Source: Zoogloea sp041914405 (GTDB lineage: Bacteria; Pseudomonadota; Gammaproteobacteria; Burkholderiales; Rhodocyclaceae). From it: a stretch of DNA of 64,000 bases. A model generated the notes under the pieces. It did no database searches, had not been told where the DNA came from, and worked only from the letters and a program-made list of their open reading frames with translations. A program made the translations under genes and the position numbers. Every line of letters begins with the position of its first letter. The stretch's first letter is position 1. The stretch covers positions 124,001 to 188,000 of the forward strand of contig NZ_JAYSDK010000001.1 of assembly GCF_041914405.1 (NCBI RefSeq). Reading direction: 5' to 3'. Shown here piece after piece: positions 25,653-34,449 of the stretch.

Positions 25653-26411
25653 ATGCAAAAAGAATTCGACAACAAGGTCGTCCTCATCACCGGCGCCGGC
25701 TCCGGCATCGGCCGCGCCGCCGCCCTGGCCTTCGCCCGCGAGGGTGCCCGCGTCGCCGTGGCCGACATCACCGAGGCCGGCGGCAAGGACACCGTCGCCC
25801 AGATCGAGGCCGCCGGCGGCACCGCCCGCTTCTTCCGCCTCGACGTCACCAAGTCTTCGGAGGTCGAGAGCCTGGTGCGCCAGATCGTCGAGACCTGGGG
25901 CCGCCTCGACATCACCCTCAACAACGCCGGCGTGGACAACGACATGGCGCCGATCACCGAGACCTCCGAAGCGGACTTCGACCGGGTCATCGCGGTGAAC
26001 CTGAAGGGCGTCTGGCTGTGCATGAAGTACGCCATCGCGCAGATGGAAAAGCAGGGTGGCGGCGTGGTCATCAACACCGCCTCGGCCCTCAGCATCACCG
26101 TGGTGCCCGGAGCCTCCCCCTACAACGCCAGCAAACATGCGGTGGCCGGCCTGACCAAGACGGTGGCGGTGGAGGTCGGCGGCAAGAACATCCGCGTCAA
26201 TGCGATCTGCCCCGGCGTGATCCGCACCCCGCTGCTGGAAAACCACCCCAACCTGCCGGAGCTGGAGAAGAGCCTGCTGCCGCTGCACCCCATCGGCCGC
26301 CTCGGCCAGGTGGACGAGGTTGCCAACGCGGTGCTGTGGCTGGCCTCCGACAAGGCCTCCTTCGTCCACGGCGCGCTGCTGACCGTGGATGGCGGCTGGA
26401 CCGCGATGTAG
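25653..26411 (+). CDS. SDR dehydrogenase
   Basis: The protein has 252 residues. It has TGAGSGIG for the cofactor, NNAG, the active site S...YNASK, and a C-terminal DGGWTAM. It is a classical NAD(P)-dependent alcohol/ketone dehydrogenase. The ATG at 25653 is chosen because the SDR fold begins within nine residues; the long upstream extension is REP-derived. The TAG stop lies inside the first bases of the next REP-like element. It sits between the Rieske and MDR genes and is probably cotranscribed with both. Confidence 0.9.
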   Translation: MQKEFDNKVVLITGAGSGIGRAAALAFAREGARVAVADITEAGGKDTVAQIEAAGGTARFFRLDVTKSSEVESLVRQIVETWGRLDITLNNAGVDNDMAPITETSEADFDRVIAVNLKGVWLCMKYAIAQMEKQGGGVVINTASALSITVVPGASPYNASKHAVAGLTKTVAVEVGGKNIRVNAICPGVIRTPLLENHPNLPELEKSLLPLHPIGRLGQVDEVANAVLWLASDKASFVHGALLTVDGGWTAM

Positions 26412-26474
26412 GGGCGAATTCATTCGCCCTGGGGGGTCGATCCACGCACAGTGGGCGAATGAATTCGCCCCTAC
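26408..26474. repeat. REP-like inverted pair overlapping a stop codon
   Basis: Left unit 26408-26429 and right unit 26453-26474 are exact reverse complements, and the spacer is 23 bp. The element's own GTAGG start provides the TAG stop of the SDR gene. Confidence 0.85.
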
Positions 26475-26527
26475 CGAACTCGACCAGCCCACTCGATGAT
26501 GCACCACGGCCCTCCATTCACCTCCGC

Positions 26528-26546
26528 GGGCGAATGAATTCGCCCC
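26528..26546. repeat. single REP-like unit
   Basis: A lone unit with core GGGCGAATGAATTCGCCC lies 14 bp upstream of the MDR start. The GGGAG ribosome-binding site begins directly after it, so a hairpin here could affect translation of the next gene. Confidence 0.8.
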
Positions 26547-26560
26547 CTCGGGAGACTGCC

Positions 26561-27601
26561 ATGCCCCACACCCTCAACCGCCAGATCACCCTCGCCCGCC
26601 GCCCGGACGGCATCCCCGAGGCGGACGACTTTGCCTGGAGCAAGGTCCCGGTCCCCGAGCCCGCCGACGGCGAGGTGCTGATCCAGAACCTCTACCTGTC
26701 CCTCGACGCGGCGATCCGCAGCTGGATGAAGCCGGACTGCACCTACTTCCCGCCGATCCCCATCGGCGCACCGGTGCGCAGCACGGCCCTCGGCCGCGTC
26801 GTCAAGAGCCGCAACCCGGCCCACAAGGAAGGCGACTACGTGGTCGCCTACGCCTGCAGCGCGTGGCAGGACTACTCGGTGATCGGCGCCGACGGCATCC
26901 TCCACACGGTCCAGCCGAGTCCCGACTTTCCGCTGCATTACCACCTGAGCATCTTCAGCGCGATGGGCCTGACGCCCTACTTCGGCATGCTCGACATCGG
27001 CCAACCCAAGCCCGGCGAAACCGCGCTGATCAGCGCCGCTGCCGGCGCGGTCGGCTCGATCGCCGGGCAGATCGCCAAGATCAAAGGCTGCCGCGTGGTC
27101 GGCATCGCCGGCAGCGACGAGAAGTGCCGCATGCTGGTGGACGAGCTCGGTTTCGACGCCGCCTTCAACTACAAGGGCAAGAACACCGAGCAACTGTCCC
27201 GCGACATCGCCGAGCTGTGCCCCAAGGGCGTGGACATCTTCTTCGATAACGTCGGCGGCGAGATCCTCGACGCGGCGCTGCTCAACCTGGCCATGTTCGC
27301 GCGCATCGCGTTCTGCGGCGCCATCGGCGACTACACCAAGAGCGGCCCGATCCCCGGCCCCTACAACTACTGGCAGATCCTGGCCCGCTGCGCCACCGTG
27401 CGGGGCTTCCTGACGCTCTACTACCAGGACCAGTTCCCTGCCGCCATCGCCGAGATGAAGGGCTGGGTGGACAGCGGCCAGCTGAAGTTCAGCGAGGACA
27501 TCTCGGTCGGCCTCGACAGCACCATTCCGGCCTTCGCCAAGCTGTTCACCGGCGCCAACACCGGCAAGCTGCTGGTCAAGCTGACCGACGAAGACCTCTA
27601 A
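26561..27601 (+). CDS. NADP-dependent MDR oxidoreductase (curcumin/alkenal reductase-like)
   Basis: The protein has 346 residues. The N-terminus has LYLSLDAAIRSWM, and the cofactor segment is SAAAGAVGSIAGQIAKIKGCRVVGIAG followed by AFNYKGKN. It belongs to the zinc-free CurA-type reductases that saturate enones. It is related to, but clearly different from, the enzyme at 13277. The ATG at 26561 follows GGGAGACTGCC; the upstream frame is repeat sequence. It is last in the Rieske - SDR - MDR unit and is followed by a strong shared hairpin terminator. Confidence 0.87.
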   Translation: MPHTLNRQITLARRPDGIPEADDFAWSKVPVPEPADGEVLIQNLYLSLDAAIRSWMKPDCTYFPPIPIGAPVRSTALGRVVKSRNPAHKEGDYVVAYACSAWQDYSVIGADGILHTVQPSPDFPLHYHLSIFSAMGLTPYFGMLDIGQPKPGETALISAAAGAVGSIAGQIAKIKGCRVVGIAGSDEKCRMLVDELGFDAAFNYKGKNTEQLSRDIAELCPKGVDIFFDNVGGEILDAALLNLAMFARIAFCGAIGDYTKSGPIPGPYNYWQILARCATVRGFLTLYYQDQFPAAIAEMKGWVDSGQLKFSEDISVGLDSTIPAFAKLFTGANTGKLLVKLTDEDL

Positions 27602-27611
27602 GCGAAACAAG

Positions 27612-27654
27612 AAAACCCCGGAGCACCGCCGGCCAGGCGGCGCTCCGGGGTTCG
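27612..27654. terminator. bidirectional terminator between convergent operons
   Basis: An 11-bp outer stem (AACCCCGGAGC at 27614 paired with 27642-27652) encloses an inner CCGCC/GGCGG stem. Flanking A- and T-containing tracts are short. It sits between the plus-strand MDR stop and the minus-strand VOC stop, and so probably ends both transcripts. Confidence 0.75.
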
Positions 27655-27658
27655 CATT

Positions 27659-28108
27659 TCAGGCGTGGAAGCCGCCCGTCAGCTGCTGCAGCTCGAACAC
27701 ATTGCCGTCCGGATCACGGCCGTAGGTGGCCTTGGCCACGCCGAAATCCTGCGGCGGGGTGTGGAAGCGCACGCCGGCGGCGCTCAGGCGGTGGTATTCC
27801 GCGTCCACGTCATCCACGTCGAAACACAGGTGGGTGATGCCGTGCTTGTGCACCGGCCGCTCGCCATCGACCTTCGGCGGCTGCGTCGGCGCCGCGAACT
27901 GGAACAGCTCCACGCACAGTGGGCCGAGCTCCAGCATCACCGTCGTCGCCGCGGTTTCCGGCAGGTCCATGACCCGGTCGATCTTGGCCTGGTCGCCGTT
28001 CCAGCTGGCGCGGGCAATCTCCCGGAAGCCGAGCAGGTCGCAATAGAAGGCCTGCAGGCGCGGCAGGTCGGCGGTGGACAGGGCCACGTGATGAACTGCG
28101 CGAATCAT
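27659..28108 (-). CDS. VOC-family (glyoxalase-fold) protein
   Basis: The protein has 149 residues. It starts IRAVHHVALSTADLPRLQAFYCDLLGF and ends YGRDPDGNVFELQQL, the typical paired beta-alpha-beta-beta-beta modules with metal ligands His/His/Glu. VOC proteins include isomerases, epimerases and extradiol-type dioxygenases. This one is too short for a two-domain ring-cleavage enzyme and looks like a lactoylglutathione-lyase or epimerase relative. It is the last gene of the 12-gene minus-strand operon, 13 bp after the SDR. Reaction unknown. Confidence 0.85.
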   Translation of the reverse strand: MIRAVHHVALSTADLPRLQAFYCDLLGFREIARASWNGDQAKIDRVMDLPETAATTVMLELGPLCVELFQFAAPTQPPKVDGERPVHKHGITHLCFDVDDVDAEYHRLSAAGVRFHTPPQDFGVAKATYGRDPDGNVFELQQLTGGFHA

Positions 28109-28121
28109 CCCATGCCCCTCC

Positions 28122-28901
28122 TCAGTACTTGTAGGACTGGCCGCCGTCGATGGGGACGACCGCCGCGTTGATGAAAGTCGACTCGTCCGACAGCAGGAAT
28201 GCCACCACCGTCGCCACCTCCTCCGGCCGCCCGAAGCGCTGCATCGGGTTGGCGCTGACGAACTGCCGCCCGACCGCCTCCCAGTTGTCGCCGCCCATCT
28301 GGCGCAATGAGCCTTCCACCATCGGCGTCATGATCGCGCCGGGCGCCACCGCATTGACGCGGATGCCGTACTGCCCGTACTCGACCGCCGAATTGCGGGT
28401 CAGCCCGACCACCCCGTGCTTGCTGGCCGAATAGCCCGACTGGTTGCCAACGCCCCGGATGCCACCAACCGACGCCATGTTGACGACCGCCCCGCAGCCC
28501 TGCTTCTGCATCACGGCGAGCACATGCTTGAGGCCGTAGAAGACGCCGTTGAGGTTCACATTGACGACCCGGTGGAACTCCTCGATGCCGTAGTCGGCGG
28601 TCGGGTTCTGGCGGCCTTCAACCCCGGCGTTGTTGAAGAAGCCGTCGAGGCGCCCGTAGCGGGCCACCGTGTCGGCCACGAAGGCTGCCACCGCCGGCTC
28701 GTCGGTCACGTCGGCGACCGTCAGGCTGACCGGCGCATCCGGCCGGAACTCGAGAATCTGGCGGCGGGTTTCCTCGAGGGATGCGGCACCCACATCCACC
28801 ATCGCCAGGCGGGCGCCCTCGCGGGCCAGTTGTAATGCCGTCGCCCGGCCGAGCCCGGAACCGGCGCCGGTGATTAGCACCACCTTGTTGTCGAAACGCA
28901 T
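28122..28901 (-). CDS. SDR dehydrogenase
   Basis: The protein has 259 residues. It has TGAGSGLG, NNAG, active site S...YSASK, and ends IDGGQSYKY. It is a classical NAD(P) dehydrogenase of the type that oxidises cis-diols or ring alcohols. A strong AAGGAGGAG lies upstream, and a GC-rich hairpin (28931-28956) separates it from the preceding SnoaL gene. It is the second-last gene of the large operon. Confidence 0.9.
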   Translation of the reverse strand: MRFDNKVVLITGAGSGLGRATALQLAREGARLAMVDVGAASLEETRRQILEFRPDAPVSLTVADVTDEPAVAAFVADTVARYGRLDGFFNNAGVEGRQNPTADYGIEEFHRVVNVNLNGVFYGLKHVLAVMQKQGCGAVVNMASVGGIRGVGNQSGYSASKHGVVGLTRNSAVEYGQYGIRVNAVAPGAIMTPMVEGSLRQMGGDNWEAVGRQFVSANPMQRFGRPEEVATVVAFLLSDESTFINAAVVPIDGGQSYKY

Positions 28902-28930
28902 GCGGCTTTTCTCCTCCTTGTTGGATGAAA

Positions 28931-28956
28931 GGCCGGAAGCCTCGCGGCTTCCGGCC
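28931..28956 (-). terminator. intra-operon hairpin, possible attenuator
   Basis: A perfect 11-bp stem GGCCGGAAGCC/GGCTTCCGGCC with a 4-nt loop lies between a SnoaL gene and an SDR gene. On the minus strand only TTTC follows, so it is a weak terminator at best. It may instead reduce or stabilise downstream mRNA. Confidence 0.5.
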
Positions 28957-28978
28957 TCATTCGCTCAGACTCAGGGCC

Positions 28979-29506
28979 TCAGGGCACCAGGCCGAGCTGG
29001 TAGACGCGGTCATTGCGGTCCCGCGAGCCCTGGATGCGGTAGGCGGCGAACTCACCGTCCTCACGGCCGGCATAGGGCCAGCAGCCGTTCCAGTCCATCA
29101 CCAGGTCGCGGTGGCGCATTTTCCAGACGCCGTCGCGCTTTTCCCACACGTCACGGTAACGCATGTTGTCCGGGCAGTTGATCCTGGTGCCGTCGGGCAG
29201 CGCCGCCGCCGCGTTGCCGAGCATGTAGGACTCGGCGCGGGCCAGCGTGTCGCTGTCGAACTCGATCAGCACGTTGGCGATGCGGTGATAGGCCCAGATC
29301 AGGTTGTCCTTGATGAAGGGAATGTCGTAGTCGCAGAAGGCGTGGGCGTTGCCGTCGAAGATGCCGAAGATCACCGTACCGTCGTGGTGGAAGGTGGACT
29401 TCAGCAGCTCGAGGTCGCAGCGATCGACGGCCTGGATGTAGCGGCACATCTGCTCGTGGATCGCCTGCTTGTCCGCCAGCGCGCGGATGCGGGCGGCGCT
29501 GCTCAT
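28979..29506 (-). CDS. SnoaL/NTF2-fold protein (bile-acid dehydratase-like superfamily)
   Basis: The protein has 175 residues. The N-terminus RIRALADKQAIHEQMCRYIQAVDRCDLELL and the ending VWKMRHRDLVMDWN fit the SnoaL-like (SnoaL_4) NTF2 fold. Members include hydratases, dehydratases, isomerases and small accessory proteins; the bile-acid 7-alpha-dehydratase BaiE is one. Its ATG at 29506 overlaps the stop of the preceding SnoaL gene (ATGA), so they may form a heteromer. The longer frame beginning at 29623 is rejected because it overlaps that gene. The reaction cannot be assigned. Confidence 0.8.
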   Translation of the reverse strand: MSSAARIRALADKQAIHEQMCRYIQAVDRCDLELLKSTFHHDGTVIFGIFDGNAHAFCDYDIPFIKDNLIWAYHRIANVLIEFDSDTLARAESYMLGNAAAALPDGTRINCPDNMRYRDVWEKRDGVWKMRHRDLVMDWNGCWPYAGREDGEFAAYRIQGSRDRNDRVYQLGLVP

Positions 29507-30033
29507 GCCTTTTCTCCGAACAGGGTATAGCTGGGGTCGTCCTTGCCGCGGGTACCGCGCAGCTTGATCATGCCGAACAGGCCCTCGTCCCACACGGTGG
29601 TGGTCGGGAAGCTCATGTTCCACTCGTGCACGAAGGTACGCCGGGCGATCTTCCAGGCCCCGCCGACCTTGCGGTACTCGTCCAGGTAGCGGCCGCCGAT
29701 CAGGGTGTCGGTCTTGGCGCCGTCCTTGTTCCAGGTGCTGACGGTGATCACGTACAGCTCCCCGCGGGCCGTGTCGCCCTCCACCTGGTAGAACTCGTTG
29801 GACACCGAGTGGAAGCTACGCTCCAGGCCGGCAGGCGCCACGCACACGCCGACAAACTCGCTGGCCGGGCCGCTGAAGCCGCCATCGCTGACCTGCGCGC
29901 CGTCGGCGAACAGGCTGGCCAGCAGGCTGCGGTCGGCGCGGTCGGCGGCGCGGGCGAACAGGGTGCCCAGTTCGCGCAGGGCCTGCTTGTCTTCCAGTTG
30001 CTGCAAAAGCTGCTGCTCGTTGTTGTCACTCAT
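29503..30033 (-). CDS. SnoaL/NTF2-fold protein
   Basis: The protein has 176 residues. It starts with a Gln-rich helix (MSDNNEQQLLQQLEDKQALRELGTLFARAADRADRSLL) and contains GGRYLDEYRKVGGAWKIARRTFVHEWN, the usual SnoaL_4 signature. AAGGAG precedes the ATG at 30033. It overlaps the following SnoaL gene by 4 bp and lies 56 bp after an SDR gene. It is a paralogue of the proteins at 34808 and 37684 (shared GRYLD/GRYHD region). It is probably a dehydratase/isomerase or an oxygenase accessory protein; function unproven. Confidence 0.8.
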   Translation of the reverse strand: MSDNNEQQLLQQLEDKQALRELGTLFARAADRADRSLLASLFADGAQVSDGGFSGPASEFVGVCVAPAGLERSFHSVSNEFYQVEGDTARGELYVITVSTWNKDGAKTDTLIGGRYLDEYRKVGGAWKIARRTFVHEWNMSFPTTTVWDEGLFGMIKLRGTRGKDDPSYTLFGEKA

Positions 30034-30089
30034 GCTGGTCTCCTTCTTGGGTGAATCGTCTTTGTAATGATCGCCGCCCCGTTTCGGGG

Positions 30090-30860
30090 TCAGCGGTTGG
30101 CGTAGCCGGCATCCACGTTGATGGTGGTGCCGGTGACGTAGGAAGCGAGGTCGGAAGCCAACCACAGGCTGGCCTGGGCGACTTCCCGCGCCTCGCCGAA
30201 GCGGCCGAGCAGGCTCAGCGCCGCGGCGAAATCGGCCTCGCTGGCGCCCATCGCGTCGAGCGCGCCGCGCAGCATCGGGGTGTCGATGGCGCCCGGCGCC
30301 ACCGCATTGACGCGGATCTTGTGCACGCCGTTCTCCAGCGCCGCGACCTTGGTCAGGCCGATGACGCCGTGCTTGGCCGCGACATAGGCGCCGTTGTTGG
30401 GCTGGGGCCGGAAGGAGCTCACCGAACCGATGTTCACGATCGAACCGCCCTGCCCCTGGCGGATCATCTGGGCCAGCTGGTAGCGCAGGCACAGGGCCAC
30501 GCCCTTCAGGTCCACCGCCATCACCTTGTCGAACTCGGCTTCATCCAGTTCGGCAAGCGGCCGCGTGTCGGGGGTCACCGCTGCATTGTTCACCGCCACG
30601 TCGAGACGCCCGAAGCACTCGACGGTGGCACGGACCAGCTGGTCCACGTCGGCGCCGACGGCCACGTTGGCCTTGTGGAACAGCGCCGTGCCGCCAGCCT
30701 GTTCGATGCGGGCGACGACCTCGCGGCCGGCCGCCTCATTGACGTCCGACACCACCACCCTGGCGCCGGCTTCGGCGAACAGCAGCGCCGTAGCGGCGCC
30801 CATGCCCATTCCGGCGCCGGTGACGATGGCAACCTTGTTGTGCAGGCTCGGTCCTGTCAT
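30090..30860 (-). CDS. SDR dehydrogenase
   Basis: The protein has 256 residues. It has TGAGMGMG, NNAA in place of NNAG, active site S...YVAAK, and ends NVDAGYANR. The ATG at 30860 follows GAGGAG; the long upstream frame overlaps the EthD gene and is rejected. It lies in the middle of the 12-gene operon between EthD and SnoaL genes. It probably oxidises a hydroxyl made by the Rieske oxygenases upstream. Confidence 0.9.
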   Translation of the reverse strand: MTGPSLHNKVAIVTGAGMGMGAATALLFAEAGARVVVSDVNEAAGREVVARIEQAGGTALFHKANVAVGADVDQLVRATVECFGRLDVAVNNAAVTPDTRPLAELDEAEFDKVMAVDLKGVALCLRYQLAQMIRQGQGGSIVNIGSVSSFRPQPNNGAYVAAKHGVIGLTKVAALENGVHKIRVNAVAPGAIDTPMLRGALDAMGASEADFAAALSLLGRFGEAREVAQASLWLASDLASYVTGTTINVDAGYANR

Positions 30861-30888
30861 GGTTTTCTTCTCCTCTTCCTCGTTGTGT

Positions 30889-31575
30889 TCATTGTTCGGT
30901 TGCCGGCGCCAGCACCACTTCCTCGCGGACCAGCAGGCCACGCAGGCTGCCCGGCGCCACCAGCCCGCGGCCGGCCTCCGCGGCGCGCTGCGCCCAAGCT
31001 GCCTGCAGGCTGCGCACATCCGGCCACCAGCTACATTCCACGCCGTCGAAGGCGGTGGAAACATCGTCCGGCGCCTCGACGGCCTGGCGGGTCAGGCGCA
31101 GCGGCCGGGCGCCGGGCAACAGCGAGGCACCGTCGCCGGCCAGCCACAGGCGCGTGAAGCTGTCACGGGACAGGGCCGGGTCGCGCTGCCACACCAGCAT
31201 CAGCTTCACCGCGCCGTCCAGCGCGTCTCGCCGCCGCCCGTCGATAAGACGCTCACGAGCGACGCAGGCGATTGCCGGCGGCGTCATGAAGCACGCCTCG
31301 TCCGGCCCCGCCCCTTCCCGGTATTCACGGCTGTCCACTAGCCGGGACAGCGCCGCCACGTCGTCGATCCACAGTTCAGGCGCCCCGTCGGCCATCCGCG
31401 CCAGCCCCTCGGGCTGCCAGTCCAGCGCGTGGTTCTGGATGTAGCCACGGAAGAAGCCGGCCTCCACCAGCTTCAGCGCGTGGTCCTTGTGGGTGGTCCG
31501 CCAGTATTCGCTGAAGCGGGCCTGGCTGAAGTCGGCGCGGCGGTGCAGGAAACTCACGACCTTGAGGGCGTCCAC
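30889..31575 (-). CDS. EthD-domain protein
   Basis: The protein has 228 residues. The start is a GTG at 31575, 3 bp after the Rieske stop. The N-terminal VVSFLHRRADFSQARFSEYWRTTHKDHALKL is the EthD pattern, and the second half (KLMLVWQRDPALSRDSFTRLWLAGDG) looks like a second copy. It therefore appears to be a tandem EthD protein of the dimeric ferredoxin-like fold. EthD proteins accompany oxygenases (for example ether-degrading P450) with poorly understood roles. Here it directly follows two Rieske oxygenases in the operon. Confidence 0.75.
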   Translation of the reverse strand: MDALKVVSFLHRRADFSQARFSEYWRTTHKDHALKLVEAGFFRGYIQNHALDWQPEGLARMADGAPELWIDDVAALSRLVDSREYREGAGPDEACFMTPPAIACVARERLIDGRRRDALDGAVKLMLVWQRDPALSRDSFTRLWLAGDGASLLPGARPLRLTRQAVEAPDDVSTAFDGVECSWWPDVRSLQAAWAQRAAEAGRGLVAPGSLRGLLVREEVVLAPATEQ

Positions 31576-31578
31576 GCT

Positions 31579-33003
31579 TCAGCCCTCCGCCTGGCCACGG
31601 GCCAGGTAACGGTCGGCCGTGCGTTCAAAATGGCGGATGAGGATTTCCTGGTAGTTGCCGAGGGTCTGCCCTGGCTTCTTCGATACCCGGAAGCCCTGCT
31701 GCTGGGCCCGCAGGTTGGCGGTGTCCTGGTCGTAGACCTTGGCCAGCAGCGGATCCATCCCCGGCACCACCGCGTAGGATTCCTCCTCGCGCACCAGCAC
31801 CATCTCAGGAGGATCAGGCGGCAACCCCTCGGCTGGCAGCGGGCGCAGGAGCAGGATTTCGAACAGGCAACGCTCCGGGTCGTCCTTGAGCGGCCGGAAG
31901 CGATACACCATCGGCAGCGACACCCCCGGAAACAGCACCATGTTGGGAAACAGGTGGTATTCGATGGTGTCGATGATCTCGGTGTCGGACACCCCGGCAA
32001 GATCGCGGCCGTACTTGTCGCCCAGCACCTTTCTTAGGAAGCGGGCCATCACGGTACGGGCGCGCTCGCCCTCTTTCACCACCAGCGCATCACCGACTAC
32101 CGAACGGTCGCCGAGCAGCATCGAGTCCGCCAGCTCCTGTTCGCTGAGGGCTTTTTCAAGGTGCGGACTGGTCACCGCCAGCGGGACGTAAAAGCGCGCC
32201 ACGTGGTCGCCATAGACGTCGTACTGCACATTGGCGTCGCCGGTGCCCTTCAGCAACTGGGGATGGGTTTCGAACACATGGTAGGCCTCCAGGAAGGCTT
32301 CCATCCCGGCCTTCCAGTTAGCCGGCAGGATCTTGCCCAGATGCAGCTCGGTGTAACGTTGGCCCAGATCCCAATTGCGGAAATGCTCGGGCAGGACTTC
32401 CAGGTGAGTTTCCAGGGACGGCGCATCCTCATCCAGGTTGATGAAGACAAAGCCGCCCCACAGACCGACACGGACTTCCGGCAGGCGGTAGGCGTCCGGC
32501 TTCACATGGGGAAAGTCCCACGCGCAGGGCACGCTCTTCAGCGCCCCTTCCAGCGTCCACGTCCAGCCGTGGTAAGGGCAGCGCAGCTCCTGGGCCGACC
32601 CCATGCCCTCTTCCGGGCGCAGCTTGGTGCCGCGATGCAGGCAGGCGTTGTAATAAGCCTTGATGCCCTCACCCGTGCGGACCACCAGCACCGAATAGAG
32701 ACCGACTTCGTACACGTAGTAGTCGCCGACCTGTGGAATGTGCTCTTCACGGCAGGCCCATTGCCAGGTCCTGGCCCAGATATGGGTCATTTCCTGCTCG
32801 TAACGCTCCCGGGAGGTGTAGCGGGAGTAGTCGATGTCCTCATCGCCGAGAAACTCGTAGCGGGACTCCCGCAGGACCTGCGGCGGCGGATTGACGTCCC
32901 GGGAAACGATGTCCTGGGCGCTGGGCCCCGGACAACGGGCGGCACCGGGGGGCAGGCCGGCATCGTCACCGGGCACAAGAGGCATTGGCAGACGATCGTT
33001 CAC
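31579..33003 (-). CDS. Rieske oxygenase alpha subunit, paralogue A
   Basis: The protein has 474 residues. The N-terminal leader PPGAARCPGPS is shared with the copies at 33000 and 36148. The Rieske motif is CLHRGTKL then CPYHGWTW, and the catalytic region NWKAGMEAFLEAYHVFETH has a bridging Glu. The start is a GTG at 33003 overlapping the stop of paralogue B (GTGA), with AAGGAG before it. By eye about four in five residues match paralogue B. Differences concentrate in the region after the catalytic histidines (residues about 255-320), where substrate specificity is often set. Probably an alpha-only oxygenase fed by the ferredoxin at 34450. Confidence 0.92.
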   Translation of the reverse strand: MNDRLPMPLVPGDDAGLPPGAARCPGPSAQDIVSRDVNPPPQVLRESRYEFLGDEDIDYSRYTSRERYEQEMTHIWARTWQWACREEHIPQVGDYYVYEVGLYSVLVVRTGEGIKAYYNACLHRGTKLRPEEGMGSAQELRCPYHGWTWTLEGALKSVPCAWDFPHVKPDAYRLPEVRVGLWGGFVFINLDEDAPSLETHLEVLPEHFRNWDLGQRYTELHLGKILPANWKAGMEAFLEAYHVFETHPQLLKGTGDANVQYDVYGDHVARFYVPLAVTSPHLEKALSEQELADSMLLGDRSVVGDALVVKEGERARTVMARFLRKVLGDKYGRDLAGVSDTEIIDTIEYHLFPNMVLFPGVSLPMVYRFRPLKDDPERCLFEILLLRPLPAEGLPPDPPEMVLVREEESYAVVPGMDPLLAKVYDQDTANLRAQQQGFRVSKKPGQTLGNYQEILIRHFERTADRYLARGQAEG

Positions 33004-34436
33004 CTCGTCATCTCCTTGTTCAGGCTGGCATGGGCCAGATAGCGATCGACAGTGCGCTCGAAATGGCGGATGCGCACTTCCTGGTAATTGCCGAGGGTCT
33101 GACCCGGCTTCTTCGAGGCCCGGAAGCCCTGCTGCTGGGCCCGCAGGTTGGCCGTATCCTGGTCGTAAACCCGCGCCAGCACCGGGTCGAGGCCCGGCAC
33201 GACGGAGTAGGACGCGTCCTCGCCGACCAGCACCATCTCAGGCGGGTCCGGCGGCACGCCCTGGTCCGGCAGCGGGCGCAGGAACAGGATTTCAAACAGG
33301 CAGCGCTCCGGGTCGTCCTTGAGCGGCCGGAAGCGATACACCATCGGTAGGGAGACGCCGGGGAACAGCACCATGTTCGGGAACAGGTGGTACTCGATGG
33401 TGTCGATCATTTCCGCGTCGGACACCGCTGACAGGTCACTGCCGTATTTCTCGCCGAGCACCTTGCGCAGGAAGCGCGCCATCACCGTGCGGGCGGTCTC
33501 GCCCTCCCCCACCGTCAGCTCGTCGTTCACCACCGAACGGTCGCCGATCAGCATCGTGTTCACCAGCTCCTGCTCGCTGAGGGGCTTTTCCAGGTGCGGG
33601 CTGTTCACCCCGCCCACCGCGTAGAAGCGGGTCACATGCTCGCCATACACGTCGTACTGCACGTTGGCGTCGCCGGTGCCGTACAGGAGCTGGGGATGGG
33701 TCTCCAGCACGTGGTAGGACTCGATGAAGGCTTCGAGACCGGTCTTCCAGTTGCACGGCAGGATCTTGCCCATGTGCAGTTCGGTATAGCGCTGGCCCAG
33801 ATCCCAGTCGCGGAAATGTTCGGGCAGCACCTCCAGGTAGCTTTCCAGGGACGGCGCATCCTCATCCATGTTGATGAAGACGAAGCCACCCCACAGGCCG
33901 ACGCGGACCTCCGGCAATCGATAGGCGTCGGGCTTCACATGGGGGAATTCCCACGCGCAGGGCACGCTCTTCAGCGCCCCTTCCAGCGTCCAGGTCCAGC
34001 CGTGGTAGGGGCAGCGCAGTTCGTGGGCGGCGCCCATGCCTTCTTCGGGACGCAGCTTGGTGCCGCGGTGCAGGCAGGCGTTGTAGTAAGCCTTGATGCC
34101 CTCTTCCGTGCGGACCACCAGCACCGAGTAGGGACCGACTTCATACACGTAGTAGTCGCCGACCTGCGGGATGTGCTCCTCGCGGCACGCCCATTGCCAG
34201 GTCCGCGCCCACAGGTGGGTCATCTCCTGCTCGAAGCGGGTGCGCGAGGTGTAGCGGGCATAGCCGATGTCCTCCTCGCCGAGGAAGCGGTAGCTCGACT
34301 CCCGCAGCACCGCCGGAGCCGGCATCGCGTCCTGCGCCACGATGTCCTGCACGCTGGGGCCGGGGCAGCGCGCCGCGCCGGGCGGCAGGCCGGCGTAGTC
34401 GCCGGGGATCAGCGGCATCGCAATACGATCGTTCAT
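33000..34436 (-). CDS. Rieske oxygenase alpha subunit, paralogue B
   Basis: The protein has 478 residues. The Rieske motif is CLHRGTKL then CPYHGWTW, and the catalytic region is NWKTGLEAFIESYHVLETH. The ATG at 34436 is 13 bp after the ferredoxin stop. It is a tandem paralogue of the gene at 31579, and the pair are coupled by a 4-bp overlap. Either the two form a mixed oligomer, or each handles a different intermediate; the sequence does not decide. No beta subunit gene is present. Confidence 0.92.
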   Translation of the reverse strand: MNDRIAMPLIPGDYAGLPPGAARCPGPSVQDIVAQDAMPAPAVLRESSYRFLGEEDIGYARYTSRTRFEQEMTHLWARTWQWACREEHIPQVGDYYVYEVGPYSVLVVRTEEGIKAYYNACLHRGTKLRPEEGMGAAHELRCPYHGWTWTLEGALKSVPCAWEFPHVKPDAYRLPEVRVGLWGGFVFINMDEDAPSLESYLEVLPEHFRDWDLGQRYTELHMGKILPCNWKTGLEAFIESYHVLETHPQLLYGTGDANVQYDVYGEHVTRFYAVGGVNSPHLEKPLSEQELVNTMLIGDRSVVNDELTVGEGETARTVMARFLRKVLGEKYGSDLSAVSDAEMIDTIEYHLFPNMVLFPGVSLPMVYRFRPLKDDPERCLFEILFLRPLPDQGVPPDPPEMVLVGEDASYSVVPGLDPVLARVYDQDTANLRAQQQGFRASKKPGQTLGNYQEVRIRHFERTVDRYLAHASLNKEMTR

Positions 34437-34449
34437 ATGCGCTGCCTCC

